DNA of 64,000 nt from Alphaproteobacteria bacterium (GTDB lineage: Bacteria; Pseudomonadota; Alphaproteobacteria; Micropepsales; Micropepsaceae), in contig JAATGP010000022.1 in the NCBI GenBank assembly GCA_015654635.1, positions 1 to 64,000 on the forward strand, given 5' to 3'. The position numbers and the translations under genes are program-made. Position 1 is the first letter of the stretch, and each line of letters starts with the position of its first letter. The notes beneath the pieces are model-generated. The model had not been told where the DNA came from and ran no database searches. It saw nothing but the letters and a program-made list of their open reading frames with translations. Positions 9,350-18,785 of the stretch are shown here, one piece after another.

Positions 9350-9364
9350 ACCAAAGTCTTTGGT
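9350..9364. promoter_or_regulatory. Inverted repeat in front of TonB receptor 2
   Basis: ACCAAA-GTC-TTTGGT begins eight bases after the fecR stop and 83 bp before the receptor start. It could be an operator or part of the sigma-factor-dependent promoter region. No independent support was found. Confidence 0.3.
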
Positions 9365-9446
9365 ACAGAAAATGCGGCGGTCACACGTCCTTCAAATAGA
9401 GGTGGCTCGTAAAAGGTCACCCACATACAGGGAGGGAAGGGCATAA

Positions 9447-12400
9447 ATGACCAGGCCTATTCACAAATTGTTGCGCACACGGCTCGTTGGGGGCGCTGCG
9501 ATATTTGCATTGTGTGGCGGGACCGCTGTCGCCGAGAACGCCGATCTTTCGCTACCGGATCAGTCGCTTTCCCAGTCTTTGACGGAGATCGCAAGCAAGA
9601 CCGGCACGAATATTCTGTTTGCGCCCGAGGTGGTTTCGGGTTTGCGGGGTCGTGTCCTGGTCGGAAACATGGACGCGCAGAAAGCCGTTCAAAATCTGAT
9701 TTTCAAAACCAATCTAGAAAGCGTTCCGGACGGAGACGGGGGGCTGATTGTTCGCCGGACGGTAAAGCAGTCGCCCAACAAAATGCCGGAGGGTCACAAT
9801 CAAGAGGCGAGCTTGTCGCCAGCCTATAATCAGGCTCCGTCGCGTTCGGCGACACTGCACGGTGATTTCGTAGAGGTGGCACAGGCGAACACAGCCGCAT
9901 CTCCCAGTTCGACGGCCTCCGACATGGTGGAGACCGTGACGGTGACCGGCTATCGCGCCAGCTTGGCGAACTCGACGGTCTCCAAGCGCAATTCGATCGG
10001 CTTCACCGATACAATCTTCGCCGAAGACATCGGCAAGTTCCCCGATACCAATCTCGCAGAATCGCTGAACCGCATCCCGGGCATTACCCTGACCCGCGAC
10101 ATCAACGGTGAGGGCGTGAACATTTCGATCCGCGGCCTCGGCACCAACTTCACCAAGATTCTTTTGAACAACACCGTGGTTGCCGTGGCCACCACTGGCG
10201 TTACCGACGCGCGCAACAACAACCGCGAAGTCGACCTCAACATGTTCCCCGGCGAATTGTTCACCCAGTTGCAGGTGGACAAGACACCCCGTGCGGAATT
10301 GCTGGAAGGCGGCGCCGCCGGTACGGTAAATATGCGCACCCGCCGTCCGTTCGACGATCCGGGCCTGCACGTCACCTATGTTGCGCAAGCCATGGCCAAT
10401 GGGAAGTCGAATGGCTTGGGCGGCAACGGCGCTCTGGTGATTAGCGATACCTGGGAAGGCACCAAGCTCGGTTCCTTCGGCGCCCTCTTCGGTATCGCCG
10501 GTAAGACGGCCTACAACTACATCAGCGGCTTCGAAGACGGCAATGCCGGTTGGGTCACGCCGACCATCAACACGCCGGCTCTGTGCGGCGCCACAACGGG
10601 TTGCGACATCACCGGCTCGACGGTGTCGGTCGGCGGCAACGCAATGACGCTTCCCGCAACCGTTCCGAACAACGTCAATATTCCCGGCTATGCCCCCGGC
10701 ACTCCGGTCACGGCAGCGATGCTGCTGGCCCTCAATCCCGGCCTGAACATGACGCAGATCAGCAACATGCTGCTGCCGCGTCTGGGTCGTCCGATGTACG
10801 AAAGCGGCACGCGCGATCGTTACAACGCGGTTGCCAGCTTCGAATGGCGTCCCACCGAGGATATGCACTTCTACCTCGATTTGATTGGCGGCCGTCCGTT
10901 CAATGATTGGAATCGCAGCGATATGAGCCTCGGCGTGCGCTCCGGTTCGGGTTCGCAGCCGATGATCCCGATCGGCGTCAAAGTCGATGCCAACGATGTG
11001 GTCACAAGCGGCCAATTCGCCAATGCGCAGTTTGCGATGGAAGCCCGCCCCTACAAGGAAAAAGGCGACTTCTTCAGCATCAACCCCGGCATGAATTGGA
11101 AGGTTACCGACCTGTTTGAGGTGGACTTTCAGGTAAATGCCAGCCGCAGTCACTTCTACCGCGACATGCCCACCATCTTCCTGGTCACCTGTCCCAGTGC
11201 CGGCAACGGCGCTTTGCCGGGGTGTGCGGCGCCGGTTGGCGGCGTCTCCGCCACGTTCAACAACACGGGCGTCTATCCGGTCGCCACCACCAACATCGAC
11301 ACCGCCAATCCGGCCAACTTCCAGTGGAATAACGGCCTGATGCGTATTCAGGACACAAGGCGCTATGACCAGACTTTGGGCGCCCATCTCGATTTGGCCT
11401 ATGGCGGCGAAACGATGAAGGTCAAGGTTGGGGCCGCTTATGACGACGCCTACCGCAGCAATGTTTCGATCGACGCCAGCAATGCCTGGCAGACCGCGAC
11501 TTGCGGCGCGCCCGTTACCGCCAATGGCACCGGTACCTGCACCGGCTCTGGCGGGCTGGTTCCGCAGGCTGCCTTGGCGCAGTTTCTGAAGCCGGGACCG
11601 CGCGGATTTATCGGCGTCGATTACGGTTCCTTCGACCAGGCGTCCAACTACGCCACCATCGACCAGCAGGGCTGGCAGGGCGTGCGTACCGGCTGCAAGA
11701 ACGGCACGTCGAGCAACTTCACGACCTCGACAAATGACTTCCCGGGTTGCTATGAGGAACGGAACGTCGGCCTTTACGGCCAGTTGGACGGCGTTGTGAC
11801 GCTTGGCAGCCGCGACCTGCTGTACGATATCGGTCTGCGCTGGACTCAGACGCTGCAGACGGTCATCTCACCGATCAAGCTCGGCGACGGCTCACTCGCC
11901 AACACCTACTATAACTTCGGCACCGCCCGCAGCATGTACCAGGCGTTCCTGCCGTCGTTCAGCGTCGTCTACAAGGTGGCGGAAGACTTCCAGGTGAGAG
12001 GTTCGATATCGCGCACCATCAATCGTCCAGACGTCTCGAAGATGATCGCGGCGGTGAACTTTGCCGATATCACCGCAAATTCGGCAACGCTCGGCAATCC
12101 CGATCTGAAGCCGTATTTCTCCAACAACATCGACTTCGGCTTCGAGTACTACACCGGTGGTGAAGGCTATTTTAGCATGGCGCTGTTCCGTAAGGGCATC
12201 AGCGGCTTCACGACATCCGCCAACACCACCGAGCCGTGGCAGTATATGCAGCAGTTCGGCATCAGCTGGAACACCATCACGGGCGATCAGCAAACGGCAC
12301 TCAGGGCCAAGGGGTGTACCTCGGATGCCAACTGCCCCGCCACGGTCACGGTTACCCAGCAGATCAACGCTCCCGGCATGGAAACCATCAACGGTATGGA

Positions 12401-12908
12401 ACTGGGTTACGTTCAACCGCTTGATTTCTTGCTGGAAGACTATGGTCTGAAGGGTCTTGGCATCACGTCAAACCTCACCATCGTCGATCAGGGATCAAGT
12501 GGTTCGGCGGCCGTCCATGCTACCGGTGTTGCTCCGTACACATATAACTTGACGGGATACTACGAAAACGACGGCATCATGGCGCGCATGTCCTACAACT
12601 TCACGGCGCGTTCCTATGCTTCGGCCTCCAACAATCAGAGCGTCTGCTTCCCAACCACAGCGGCTTTGGGGGCGGGTTGCCCGTCTGGTGCCTATTTGTT
12701 CAGCGAGGCCTATGGCCAAGCCGACTTCTCTTCGAGCCTGAAACTGTCGCGGCTTATGGGCGATCTTCCCAGCGATCCGGAACTGACGTTCGACGTCCAG
12801 AACGTCTTCAACGCGAAGCAGAAAATGTTCTTCCAATATCCCAACGCGGTTCACAGCTACTATGACGCCGGCGCGACGTACATGCTGGGTGTCCACGGCA
12901 CATTCTAG
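9447..12908 (+). CDS. TonB-dependent receptor 2 with N-terminal STN signalling domain
   Basis: This 1153-aa outer-membrane transporter has a strong RBS (GGGAGGGAAGGG) before the ATG. Order: signal peptide ending TAVAEN; STN/secretin-like domain (about residues 28-105, SLPDQSLSQSLTEIASKTG) that would contact the FecR protein; a low-complexity linker; a TonB-box-like ETVTVTGYRAS; a plug with RIPGITLTRDINGEG and ISIRGLG; and a long barrel ending LGVHGTF. The plug signature is common in receptors for plant oligosaccharides in Alpha- and Gammaproteobacteria. Because the alpha-glucuronidase gene is next, glucuronate-decorated xylo-oligosaccharide is the likely ligand; this is inference. Confidence 0.93.
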   Translation: MTRPIHKLLRTRLVGGAAIFALCGGTAVAENADLSLPDQSLSQSLTEIASKTGTNILFAPEVVSGLRGRVLVGNMDAQKAVQNLIFKTNLESVPDGDGGLIVRRTVKQSPNKMPEGHNQEASLSPAYNQAPSRSATLHGDFVEVAQANTAASPSSTASDMVETVTVTGYRASLANSTVSKRNSIGFTDTIFAEDIGKFPDTNLAESLNRIPGITLTRDINGEGVNISIRGLGTNFTKILLNNTVVAVATTGVTDARNNNREVDLNMFPGELFTQLQVDKTPRAELLEGGAAGTVNMRTRRPFDDPGLHVTYVAQAMANGKSNGLGGNGALVISDTWEGTKLGSFGALFGIAGKTAYNYISGFEDGNAGWVTPTINTPALCGATTGCDITGSTVSVGGNAMTLPATVPNNVNIPGYAPGTPVTAAMLLALNPGLNMTQISNMLLPRLGRPMYESGTRDRYNAVASFEWRPTEDMHFYLDLIGGRPFNDWNRSDMSLGVRSGSGSQPMIPIGVKVDANDVVTSGQFANAQFAMEARPYKEKGDFFSINPGMNWKVTDLFEVDFQVNASRSHFYRDMPTIFLVTCPSAGNGALPGCAAPVGGVSATFNNTGVYPVATTNIDTANPANFQWNNGLMRIQDTRRYDQTLGAHLDLAYGGETMKVKVGAAYDDAYRSNVSIDASNAWQTATCGAPVTANGTGTCTGSGGLVPQAALAQFLKPGPRGFIGVDYGSFDQASNYATIDQQGWQGVRTGCKNGTSSNFTTSTNDFPGCYEERNVGLYGQLDGVVTLGSRDLLYDIGLRWTQTLQTVISPIKLGDGSLANTYYNFGTARSMYQAFLPSFSVVYKVAEDFQVRGSISRTINRPDVSKMIAAVNFADITANSATLGNPDLKPYFSNNIDFGFEYYTGGEGYFSMALFRKGISGFTTSANTTEPWQYMQQFGISWNTITGDQQTALRAKGCTSDANCPATVTVTQQINAPGMETINGMELGYVQPLDFLLEDYGLKGLGITSNLTIVDQGSSGSAAVHATGVAPYTYNLTGYYENDGIMARMSYNFTARSYASASNNQSVCFPTTAALGAGCPSGAYLFSEAYGQADFSSSLKLSRLMGDLPSDPELTFDVQNVFNAKQKMFFQYPNAVHSYYDAGATYMLGVHGTF

Positions 12909-12918
12909 TGTCGCTACA

Positions 12919-12953
12919 GCCCGCCGTCTCAGCCTCCCCAAGAGACGGCGGGC
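12919..12953 (+). terminator. Stem-loop after TonB receptor 2
   Basis: GCCCGCCGTCTC at 12919-12930 pairs perfectly with GAGACGGCGGGC at 12942-12953, a 12-bp stem with an 11-base loop. No T-run follows directly, so termination may be partial, letting some transcription pass into the GH115 gene. Confidence 0.6.
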
Positions 12954-13070
12954 AAGCGATCTTTCGGGCGGCACACTCGCAAAGAGTTTGTTGCCCCTTT
13001 TTATGAAGCGGCCTTCTTTATAATGTGGCTCAGGACGCTGGCTTGTTCCCGCGGCGGCGAGGTTAGGTGG

Positions 13071-16019
13071 ATGCGGTATAAGACGTACAAAGTGATGATC
13101 GTTGCGGCGGCGTTGCTCGCGGCTCTCACCGGGACCGCGATCGCCGGCAATCTGGCGCTTTATGATGGCGAGCACTTGGCCCGCATCGTCCACCAAGACG
13201 TTGGGGCACCGCAGCTTGCCAAGGCGGCACAATTGCTGGGCCGCGATTTGGGCGCCCTGAGCGGTGTAAAGCCGGAGATTTCCACCGATGCGACACATGG
13301 TTCTGGACCCGGTATCATTATCGGTCTGGCGCGTAATCCGGCAATGGCGGCGCTTTTAAAAGCCCATCATATCGAGACGGCGCCGCTGAACGGCCAATGG
13401 GAAACCTATGGGCGCGCCGTTATTCCAGCGCCGTGGGATCCAAAACAAAAAGCGCTGGTGATCTTCGGTTCGGATGTGCGCGGGACGATCTGGGGCGTCA
13501 TGGATTTGACGCGCGAACTGGGCGTCTCGCCGTGGGAATGGTGGGCTGATGTCAAGATCGCCAGAAAAGCGCGGTTTGCGGTCAGCGATGCTCCGACCTA
13601 TTCGCGCGAACCCTCGGTGAAGTATCGCGCCATCTTTCTCAACGACGAGGAATTTGGCCTTTTCCCTTGGGCGGCCACCACCCATGATCCGAAATCCAAG
13701 GACTTCGGGCCGAAGACCTATGCCCGCATCTTCGAGTTGATGTGGCGGCTGAAGGCCAACACCATCTGGCCGGCAATGCGCGGCATCTCGCACAGTTTCG
13801 ATCAAGTGCCCGGTAATGCCGAGGTGGCCGATGCCTACGCCATCATCCACGCCAGCTCCCATGCCGAGATGCTGCTGCGCACAAACCTGCGCGAATGGGA
13901 CGTTGCTCAGCGCGGTCCCTATAATTACCTGACCAACAAACAGGCGATGCTCGATTACTGGGATGAGGCGGTCAAAAAATTCGGCCAATACGAAAACATC
14001 TACACCGTGGGTTTGCGCGGTTTGGAAGACCGGCCGATGCAGGGAACCTCGGGGCCCGCCGATACCGCGCGCATCCTGGAAAGGGTGGTAGAAGACCAAC
14101 GCTCACTGTTGTCGCGCGATCTCGGCAAGCCCGCAGCGGAAATCCCGCAAGTGTTCACGCCGTACAAAGAAGTTTTGCCCGCCTATGATGCCGGGCTCAA
14201 TTTGCCGGATGATGTGACGCTGAACTGGCCGGATGACAATTACGGCTATATCCGCAGGCTGAGCAATACCAAGGAGCGGGCGCGCTCCGGCGGCGCTGGT
14301 GTTTACTACCACATCTCCTATTGGGGCTACCCCATGTCCTATCTATGGCTCGCCAACACCCATCCGGCGCTGCTGTGGGAGGAGATGAACAAGGCCTATC
14401 ATTTCAACGCCCGCCGCATCTGGGTGCTTAATGTTGGGGATATCAAGCCGGGCGAATATCTCAGCCAGTTGTTTCTCGACATGGCCTTCGACAGCGATGC
14501 TTATCCCAACATCGCTAGCGTCAAGGCGCATCTGCGGCATTGGGCGGCGGTGAGTTTCGGCGAAGACCATGCGGACGCGGTGGCATCGATCCTGTGGCGC
14601 AACTACGATCTCGCCTTCACCCGCAACCCGGAATTCATGGGCTGGACACACACCCTTCCGGCAACGCCCCCGCATCAAACCGAGTTCAACATGACGAATT
14701 TCGGCGACGAGAATGCCCGGCGCCAAGCGGCTTATCGCGCTCTGGTCACCGATGCCGACGTGCTGAACAAGAACATGCCGAAAGATCGCAAGGATGCGTT
14801 TTATGAATTGGTGCGCTATCCAGTGGGGGCCGCTGCGGATATCAATCTGCGCCAGCTCAATCTGGATAAGACCGTCGCCTATGCCTACCAGCAGCGTGCC
14901 AGCGCCAACGATTATGCGGCGGCAGTGGAGAAGGCGCAGCATGATATCGATGCCAGCACCGGCTATTACAATACCAAAATGGCGGGCGGTAAGTGGAAGA
15001 ACATGATGGGGCAGGCGCCGCATGGGCTGCCGATTTATCACCAGCCGCAAATCCCAACCTGGAAAAGCACCGGTGATACCGGCTGTGCGGTTCAGGTCGA
15101 AAGCGGGGGTTATTACGATGCGGGTGGTTCCACCCCCGGCGAGCCGCCGTTCAAGCCGCCCTTTGAACGCTATCTGATCAGCTATTATGCCTCCGGTCTG
15201 ATGCCGTTCCAGCCCGATCTGAAGCGCTCCAGTTACGTCGATATTTTCCTCAAGAGCGCCACAAAAGCGCGGTGGACGGCCGGTGCCAGTGTGCCCTGGA
15301 TTAAGCTGGGCAAGTCCCAGGGATCATTTGCACCGGGCAACAGTGAAGCGCGCGTCGAGGTCTCCATCGATTGGGACAAGGCACCAACGGACGGCAAGGG
15401 CGTGATCACCTTCCAGTGCTCGACTGCGGATGTTCCATTGCCCGTCGCGGTGACGATTGCGCCGGCGAACACGGTAAGGGATGTGTCCTTCATCGAGGCG
15501 CAAAGCATCGTGTCGATGTACGCCGTCCATGCCGATGTGCTTGGCAAAGGTTGGCAGGTGTTGGATGGCCTCGGTCATACCGGGGCCTCCATCCGCTCCG
15601 ATCTCGACATGGCCTCCATCAACGACACCGATCCGGCCACGCTCGCAAAGGCCCCGGTGGCCACCTGGCGCTTTGCCACCACCACCGCTGCCAACCGCGC
15701 CACGCTCAAGGTGACGGCGCTGCCCTTCCTGCCGCTCACCACCGACAACAAGATGCGTGCGGCAGTGTCGGTCGATGGCGCGCCGCCGCAAGTGCTGGAT
15801 TTCGGCGCCGCGGAATTCTCCAAGCGCTGGGAAAGCCACGTCCTGTCCAATGCCGCCACAGAAACGCTGACCAATCTGGTGTTGCGTCCGGGTGCACACA
15901 GCGTCACGCTCTATGCGTTGGATCCGGGCTTCACTTTGGATCGGCTGGAACTCGCCTTTGACGGCGCTCCCGTGGCCTATGGGCCGGTGCCGGAAACAAG
16001 GATCGTTGCGGGGAAATAA
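13071..16019 (+). CDS. GH115 xylan alpha-1,2-glucuronidase
   Basis: This exported enzyme of about 982 aa matches glycoside hydrolase family 115, which removes (4-O-methyl)glucuronate from internal and terminal xylose units of xylan. Family-like features are the ISTDATHGSGPGIIIGLARNP N-terminal domain, the GSDVRGTIWGVMDLTRELGVSPWEWWADV block, a TIM-barrel core (KYRAIFLNDEEFGLFPWA, LMWRLKANTIWPAM, RRIWVLNVGDIKPGEY) and a C-terminal beta domain. The ATG at 13071 opens a signal peptide (YKVMIVAAALLAALTGTAIAG); the in-frame ATG at 13023 lacks an RBS. It lies after TBDR 2 and converges on the glycerate kinase gene. Length is normal for the family. Confidence 0.9.
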   Translation: MRYKTYKVMIVAAALLAALTGTAIAGNLALYDGEHLARIVHQDVGAPQLAKAAQLLGRDLGALSGVKPEISTDATHGSGPGIIIGLARNPAMAALLKAHHIETAPLNGQWETYGRAVIPAPWDPKQKALVIFGSDVRGTIWGVMDLTRELGVSPWEWWADVKIARKARFAVSDAPTYSREPSVKYRAIFLNDEEFGLFPWAATTHDPKSKDFGPKTYARIFELMWRLKANTIWPAMRGISHSFDQVPGNAEVADAYAIIHASSHAEMLLRTNLREWDVAQRGPYNYLTNKQAMLDYWDEAVKKFGQYENIYTVGLRGLEDRPMQGTSGPADTARILERVVEDQRSLLSRDLGKPAAEIPQVFTPYKEVLPAYDAGLNLPDDVTLNWPDDNYGYIRRLSNTKERARSGGAGVYYHISYWGYPMSYLWLANTHPALLWEEMNKAYHFNARRIWVLNVGDIKPGEYLSQLFLDMAFDSDAYPNIASVKAHLRHWAAVSFGEDHADAVASILWRNYDLAFTRNPEFMGWTHTLPATPPHQTEFNMTNFGDENARRQAAYRALVTDADVLNKNMPKDRKDAFYELVRYPVGAAADINLRQLNLDKTVAYAYQQRASANDYAAAVEKAQHDIDASTGYYNTKMAGGKWKNMMGQAPHGLPIYHQPQIPTWKSTGDTGCAVQVESGGYYDAGGSTPGEPPFKPPFERYLISYYASGLMPFQPDLKRSSYVDIFLKSATKARWTAGASVPWIKLGKSQGSFAPGNSEARVEVSIDWDKAPTDGKGVITFQCSTADVPLPVAVTIAPANTVRDVSFIEAQSIVSMYAVHADVLGKGWQVLDGLGHTGASIRSDLDMASINDTDPATLAKAPVATWRFATTTAANRATLKVTALPFLPLTTDNKMRAAVSVDGAPPQVLDFGAAEFSKRWESHVLSNAATETLTNLVLRPGAHSVTLYALDPGFTLDRLELAFDGAPVAYGPVPETRIVAGK

Positions 16020-16054
16020 ACCTCAGGGTTCCGTGACCTCGGCCCGAAGGAGGT

Positions 16055-17329
16055 CTACGTCGCGTCCGCACCGATCAGAATGGCGCGGAAATCATTGACA
16101 TTGGTGAGCGTCGGCCCAGTTATGACCGCGTCGCCCAGGGCGCCAAAGAAACCGTGACCGTCATTGTTGGCCAGAGCGTCGCGTGGCCGGATCCCCGCCT
16201 GGTAGGCGCGTTCCAGCGTATCGGGCGCAAGAATGGCACCGGCAGTCTCTTCCAACCCATCGACGCCATCGGTGTCGCCCGCCAAGGCCCAAATGCCGGG
16301 GCGGCCACTGAGCGCAATACCAAGCGACAACAGGAATTCGACATTGCGCCCGCCGCGACCAGACCCGCGCACCGTGACCGTGGTCTCGCCGCCCGACAAC
16401 AGCACACAGGGTGGTGTAAAAGGTTGCTGGCGTGTGGCCACTTGCAACGCGATACCAGCCATCACCTTGCCCACATCGCGCGCTTCGCCCTCGATGGCAT
16501 CGCCGAGGATATGCACGGCGAAACCTTGCGCGCGCGCGATTGCGGCCGCGGCTTCAAGCGCCATTTGCGGTGCGGCAATAATTTTCGTTTCGGCGCGTGC
16601 CAGACGGGGATCGTCCGGTTTTATAGATTCGGCTTCCGTGCCATGCAGCACTGCCAGAACGGCGGGCGGCAAGTCTATGCCATGGCGGCGAAGAATGGCT
16701 ATCGCGTCCGCTGCGGTGGTGGGGTCGGCAACGGTCGGACCGGAAGCGATGTCGGCGGGATTGTCGCCGGGCACGTCGGAAATCAGCAGCGTCAGCAATC
16801 TCGCCGGATAGGCCGCTGCCGCCAGCCTTCCGCCCTTGATGGCCGACAGGTGCCGGCGCACCGTGTTCATCTCGGTGATGGTGGCGCCCGAGGCAAGCAG
16901 GGCGCGGTTCACCTGCTGCTTGTCCTCCAAAGTAAGGCCGTTAAGCGGTAGCGGCAGCAAGGCCGAGCCGCCGCCTGAAATCAGGCATAGCACGGTGTCA
17001 TCCGGCCCCGCCGACTGAACGAGGTCCAGAATGCGCCGTGCCGCCGCGAGCCCTGCGGCATCGGGCACCGGATGGGCCGCCTCAACGATCTCGATCCGGG
17101 GGCAGGCGACGCCATAGCCATAGCGCGTCACCACCAGACCTTCGAGCGGGCCGGGCCAGTGATCTTCCACTGCGCGCGCCATCGCTGCCGAGGCTTTTCC
17201 GGCGCCGATGACGATGAAACGGCCTTTTGGAGGCGGCGGCAAATACGATGGTACGCAAAGGGCAGGTTGCGCCGCGGCGATGGCAGCATCGAACAGAACG
17301 CGAAGAAGCTGGCGAGGTGCAAGAGACAT
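16055..17329 (-). CDS. Glycerate 2-kinase (MOFRL/GckA-TtuD family)
   Basis: This 424-aa cytoplasmic enzyme is of the glycerate 2-kinase family (often labelled hydroxypyruvate reductase TtuD), converting D-glycerate to 2-phosphoglycerate with ATP. Visible features are VIGAGKASAAMARAVE (residues about 38-53), the LISGGGSALLPLP loop, NTVRRHLSAIKGGRLA, LLISDVPGDNPADIASGP and the MOFRL block VLLSGGETTVTVRGSGRGGRNVEFLLSL with ALAGDTDGVDG. It is divergent from the transketolase-garR operon. Together they fit a route through tartronate semialdehyde or hydroxypyruvate to glycerate and then lower glycolysis. Confidence 0.9.
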   Translation of the reverse strand: MSLAPRQLLRVLFDAAIAAAQPALCVPSYLPPPPKGRFIVIGAGKASAAMARAVEDHWPGPLEGLVVTRYGYGVACPRIEIVEAAHPVPDAAGLAAARRILDLVQSAGPDDTVLCLISGGGSALLPLPLNGLTLEDKQQVNRALLASGATITEMNTVRRHLSAIKGGRLAAAAYPARLLTLLISDVPGDNPADIASGPTVADPTTAADAIAILRRHGIDLPPAVLAVLHGTEAESIKPDDPRLARAETKIIAAPQMALEAAAAIARAQGFAVHILGDAIEGEARDVGKVMAGIALQVATRQQPFTPPCVLLSGGETTVTVRGSGRGGRNVEFLLSLGIALSGRPGIWALAGDTDGVDGLEETAGAILAPDTLERAYQAGIRPRDALANNDGHGFFGALGDAVITGPTLTNVNDFRAILIGADAT

Positions 17330-17366
17330 GAGAGGAATTCCTCAAGGGTCTGAACGTCGTTGTTGG

Positions 17367-17378
17367 TGCGTATACGCA
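17367..17378. promoter_or_regulatory. Perfect 12-bp palindrome near glycerate kinase promoter
   Basis: TGCGTATACGCA lies 38 bp upstream of the glycerate kinase start. Its GTATAC core is shared with operators of some GntR-type sugar-acid regulators such as UxuR/ExuR. A regulator of this class is encoded at 24084, but binding is only an inference. Confidence 0.4.
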
Positions 17379-17449
17379 ATTACCACTGCACGCCGTGATG
17401 CGTCCGCATACTTGGCAAGATGCGGCATCTCGGCTCTTCTCTGCATTGT

Positions 17450-17466
17450 TTGATCGCGTCGATCAA
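17450..17466. promoter_or_regulatory. 17-bp inverted repeat in the divergent promoter region
   Basis: TTGATCG-CGT-CGATCAA has perfect 7-bp arms around a 3-bp spacer. It sits 120 bp from the glycerate kinase start and 480 bp from the transketolase start. It looks like a dimeric repressor site; the protein is unknown. Confidence 0.38.
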
Positions 17467-17945
17467 GTGTTGTGCTGCGGCGAATAATCATCGGAAAAGT
17501 CTGCAAATTGGCCCTCTTAGAGCTTTCTGACGCATCTCAATCGACGTTGGTCTAGGTCCGTTGGCGGCATGCGAGTGCTACACAGCCGACGATGTGTAGA
17601 GCAAGTCGTTTGTTCAAAGTTTTGTAGGCGCCAAGTGCATTTCCAAATGACATTGGATGACAAGCATCCCGGTCTAAAACACAGGGATATTCCGACGTTC
17701 GTAATGCACGAATGCGCACCTTCGACCGACATGACGTGTGTTCGTGTCGCTCCGAGGAAGGCGGCAGGGCGTTCCGGCGTCGCGCCCGTGCGGGCTCCCA
17801 ATTTTCCGCTTTTCTGCCATGCGGCAGCTACGTTCGTTCGCGCGGCGTCGCTGACTGCCGACGCAAAACTGTGTTTGGCGTAAATTTCGAGAGAGTGAGG
17901 TTCAGATGAGACAAGGATCGAACAATTTGCGCGGGAGGAAGCCGG

Positions 17946-18785
17946 ATGGCAAAGCCTGACGAAATCCGAAGGATTGAAAGGATCGCTTGCGACCTCAGAG
18001 CCAACGTCGTCAAGATGATCGGTGTCGGCAAAGTGGGCCACATCGGCGGTTCGTGTTCGCTCGGCGAGATCGCTGCGGCCTTGTACTTCTCGAAGATGAA
18101 GTTCGATCCCAAGGACCGCACCAACAAGGACCGCGATCGCTTCCTGCTCTCCAAGGGGCATACGGTTCCGATCCAATATGCGGCGCTCATCGAGCTCGGT
18201 CTCATTCCGCGCGAAGACATCGGCGGTCTCAAGACGTTGGCGGGCAAGCTGCAAGGCCATCCCGACATGAAGACCCCCGGCATGGAAGCCGTCACCGGCT
18301 CGCTTGGGCAGGGGCTGTCGATCGGCGTCGGTATGGCGCTGGCACTGCGTTGCGCCAAAAGCCCGGCCCGGGTTTATGTCGTGATGGGCGACGGTGAACT
18401 TGCCGAAGGACAGATCTGGGAGGCAGCGATGGCCGCTGCCCGTTACAAGCTCGATTCCCTCACCGGCATCGTGGACCGCAACCGTTTTCAGGCTACCGGA
18501 TCGACCAAGGACATCTTCGATATTCCCAACCTCGAAGACAAATGGCGCGCTTTTGGCTGGAATGTGCTGAACGTGGATGGTCACAATGTGAGTGCGGTCC
18601 TCGACGCCCTCGACGAGGCGTCTGTAACAAAGGGTGCTCCCACCGTGATCGTGGCGGAGACTGTTAAAGGCAAAGGCATTTCCTTCGCCGAGAACACCGC
18701 TGCCTTCCACAATGCGTCCTTGACCGAGGCGCAATATGACCAGGCGCTTGCCGAAATCGCGCAAGCCAAGAGGAAGCTGCAATGA
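17946..18785 (+). CDS. Transketolase, N-terminal (TPP-binding) subunit
   Basis: This 279-aa subunit corresponds to the first third of a classical transketolase. It binds thiamine diphosphate through GDGELAEGQIWEAAMAAARY ... IVDRNRFQATG (GDG-x-N motif, about residues 144-180). Other transketolase features are the KVGHIGGSCSLGEI opening and LSKGHTVPIQYAAL. It must pair with the C-terminal subunit encoded next, whose start overlaps its stop by 4 bp. Two-subunit transketolases are typical of specialised pathways, such as apulose-4-phosphate or sulfoquinovose metabolism, rather than the housekeeping pentose phosphate enzyme. The donor ketose cannot be read from sequence. A GGGAGGAAG RBS precedes the ATG. 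Confidence 0.9.
   Translation: MAKPDEIRRIERIACDLRANVVKMIGVGKVGHIGGSCSLGEIAAALYFSKMKFDPKDRTNKDRDRFLLSKGHTVPIQYAALIELGLIPREDIGGLKTLAGKLQGHPDMKTPGMEAVTGSLGQGLSIGVGMALALRCAKSPARVYVVMGDGELAEGQIWEAAMAAARYKLDSLTGIVDRNRFQATGSTKDIFDIPNLEDKWRAFGWNVLNVDGHNVSAVLDALDEASVTKGAPTVIVAETVKGKGISFAENTAAFHNASLTEAQYDQALAEIAQAKRKLQ

Larger units (their letters stand above)
17330..17945. other. 616-bp intergenic region with two operator-like palindromes
   Basis: This gap separates the divergent glycerate kinase and transketolase genes and must contain both promoters. It holds the palindromes listed at 17367-17378 and 17450-17466. The right end has GGGAGGAAG, the RBS of the transketolase subunit. Short frames inside (for example 17569-17883) have no recognisable protein character. 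Confidence 0.6.

Noticed and set aside
8314..9444. 376-codon minus-strand frame opposite the fecR-like gene
   Set aside because: It is a shadow of the plus-strand gene, which has recognisable domains, a start coupled to the sigma gene and a downstream receptor.
9714..11387. 557-codon open frame on the minus strand inside TonB receptor 2
   Set aside because: It lies wholly within a receptor gene with clear domains on the plus strand. Its composition (Arg/His/Gly-rich, no motif) is that of a GC-rich antisense shadow.
17569..17883. 104-codon plus-strand frame in the glycerate kinase/transketolase gap
   Set aside because: No RBS, no family character, and the sequence looks like promoter DNA with operator-like palindromes.
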